From Pristionchus mayeri (taxonomy: Eukaryota > Nematoda > Chromadorea > Rhabditida > Neodiplogasteridae): a stretch of DNA of 64,000 nucleotides. The notes below the pieces were generated by a model. The model searched no databases, was not told where the DNA came from, and was given only the letters and a program-made list of their open reading frames with translations. The stretch is from positions 11,718,001 through 11,782,000 of the forward strand of contig BTRK01000001.1 of assembly GCA_036245805.1 (NCBI GenBank). The letters run 5' to 3'. Positions 62,955-64,000 of this stretch are shown one piece after another. Positions within the stretch are counted from its first letter, which is position 1; each line of letters begins with the position of its first letter. A program made the position numbers and the translations under genes.

Positions 62955-64000
62955 CCAATCAGCCAATCAGCCAATCTGCCAATCAGCCAAATAGCCAATC
63001 TGCCAATCAGCCAATCAGCCAAATAGCCAATCTGCCAATCAGCCAATCAGCCAATCAGCCAAATAACCAATCAGCCAATCAGCCAATCAGCCAATCAGCC
63101 AAATAGCCAATCTGCCAATCAGCCAATCAGCCAATCAGCCAATCAGCCAATCTGCCAATCAGCCAATCAGCCAAATAGCCAATCAGCCTATCAGCCAAAT
63201 AGCCAATCAGCCAATCAGCCAATCAGCCAATCAGCCAATCAGCCAATCTGCCAATCAGCCAAATAGCCAATCTGCCAATCAGCCAAATAGCCAATCTGCC
63301 AATCAGCCAATCAGCCAATCAGCCAATCAGCCAATCTGCCAATCAGCCAAATAGCCAATCTGCAAATCAGCCAATCAGCCAAATAGCCAATCAGCCAATC
63401 AGCCAATCAGCCAAATAGCCAATCAGCCAATCAGCCAAATAGCCAATCTGCCAATCAGCCAAATAGCCAATCTGCCAATCAGCCAATCAGCCAATCAGCC
63501 AATCAGCCAATCTGCCAATCAGCCAAATAGCCAATCTGCCAATCAGCCAAATAGCCAATCTGCCAATCAGCCAATCAGCCAATCAGCCAATCAGCCAATC
63601 TGCCAATCAGCCAAATAGCCAATCTGCCAATCAGCCAAATAGCCAATCTGCCAATCAGCCAAATAGCCAATCTGCCAATCAGCCAATCAGCCAATCAGCC
63701 AATCAGCCAATCTGCCAATCAGCCAAATAGCCAATCTGCAAATCAGCCAATCAGCCAAATAGCCAATCAGCCAATCAGCCAATCAGCCAAATAGCCAATC
63801 AGCCAATCAGCCAAATAGCCAATCTGCCAATCAGCCAAATAGCCAATCTGCCAATCAGCCAATCAGCCAATCAGCCAATCAGCCAATCTGCCAATCAGCC
63901 AAATAGCCAATCAGCCAATCAGCCAAATAGCCAATCAGCCAATCAGCCAAATAGCCAATCTGCCAATCAGCCAATCAGCCAATCAGCCAAATAGCCAATC
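62955..64000. repeat. Right-edge array resembling the left domain
   Basis: This is satellite only, without cassettes or pair markers. CAAATCAG is followed by A-W here (near 63363 and 63739), a context common in the first 13.8 kb and not seen in between, where CAAATCAG is followed directly by W with one exception near 29.9 kb. The array runs off the window inside a unit. Confidence 0.8.

Larger units (their letters stand above)
1..64000. repeat. Octanucleotide satellite array, consensus CCAATCAG
   Basis: The entire window is a head-to-tail array of about 8,000 8-bp units. The three commonest are CCAATCAG (A), CCAATCTG (T) and CCAAATAG (W); nearly all others differ from one of these by one or two substitutions. 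Units start at positions equal to 7 modulo 8 at the left end and 3 modulo 8 at the right end; ten one-base indel units explain that shift exactly. No unit is inverted: TTGG does not appear on this strand. The + strand is strongly A+C rich (6 of 8 bases in the consensus) and the - strand G+T rich. There is no unique DNA and no gene. No hairpin-forming inverted repeat was seen. Both ends lie inside units, so the array continues beyond the window. I do not recognise it as a named satellite. Confidence 0.98.

Noticed and set aside
1..64000. CRISPR array
   Set aside because: There are no unique spacers between repeats, no cas genes, and the units are 8 bp and directly abutting.
1..64000. Telomeric repeat tract
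   Set aside because: The G/T-rich strand CTGATTGG lacks the G-run typical of known telomere units, the array shows kilobase higher-order structure, and neither window edge is a chromosome end. An unusual telomere cannot be fully excluded without flanks.
1..64000. G-quadruplex, cruciform or hairpin-forming repeat
   Set aside because: The G-rich strand has only isolated GG pairs and no GGG. There are no long inverted repeats; CTG/CAG pairing across a unit gives only a 3-bp stem.
1..64000. Pure assembly artefact or sequencing slippage
   Set aside because: Rare substitutions recur at consistent long offsets across kilobases and private indels distinguish copies, which random slippage would not produce. 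Copy number and the exact seams could still be misassembled.
1..64000. Mobile element insertions, rRNA or tRNA genes inside the array
   Set aside because: Every stretch read as octamer units; no segment departs from the repeat for even 20 bases.

Overview
The whole window is one uninterrupted satellite-type tandem array. Every base can be parsed into an 8-bp unit with consensus CCAATCAG on the + strand (CTGATTGG on the - strand). I find no protein-coding gene, RNA gene, transposon, CRISPR array or unique DNA anywhere in it. Both window edges cut through repeat units, so the array is longer than 64 kb. Nothing here identifies the species. The size, the homogeneity and the nested higher-order repeats fit eukaryotic heterochromatin far better than a prokaryotic chromosome, but that is inference.

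In the descriptions below A = CCAATCAG, T = CCAATCTG and W = CCAAATAG. These three units make up most of the array, in short runs such as A-A-W (24 bp) and T-A-A-W (32 bp). Rarer one- or two-base variants (CCTATCTG, CCCATCTG, CAAATCAG, ACAATCAG, CCAATCTC, CCAATCGG, CCAAATAA, CCGAATAG, CCAATCAC, CCAATGAG and others) act as markers that show which stretches copied which. The unit always runs in the same direction. Its 8-bp register is kept almost perfectly: I count ten length-changed units (three of 9 bp, seven of 7 bp) in about 8,000, and their net shift of -4 agrees with the unit phase at the two ends.

Layout. (1) About 1-10.6 kb is a left domain with its own rare variants, a 600-bp tandem duplication (2.27-3.50 kb) and a 1,248-bp tandem duplication (6.18-8.63 kb). 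(2) About 10.6-62 kb is the main domain. It is built from higher-order repeats that carry an 80-bp marker cassette and a paired CCAATCTC-CCAATCGG marker every 0.1-4.5 kb, mostly 0.7-2 kb. It contains tandem or segmental copies at offsets of 240, 680, 1,071, 1,152, 1,584, 1,952, 4,104, 4,720, 6,152 and about 10,007 bp. A subfamily marked by CCGAATAG, CCAATCAC and CCAATGAG is confined to about 30.8-49.2 kb. (3) About 63-64 kb returns to unit contexts typical of the left domain.

The most notable functional coincidence is that two adjacent A units contain TCAGCCAATCAG. This is a perfect match to the NF-Y (CBF) CCAAT-box consensus YYRRCCAATCAG, so the array holds a very large number of consensus NF-Y/Y-box sites. 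Whether anything binds them cannot be told from sequence. All copy relationships were read by eye from aligned positions, without a dot plot, so boundaries are approximate to a few tens of bases unless a marker unit fixes them.
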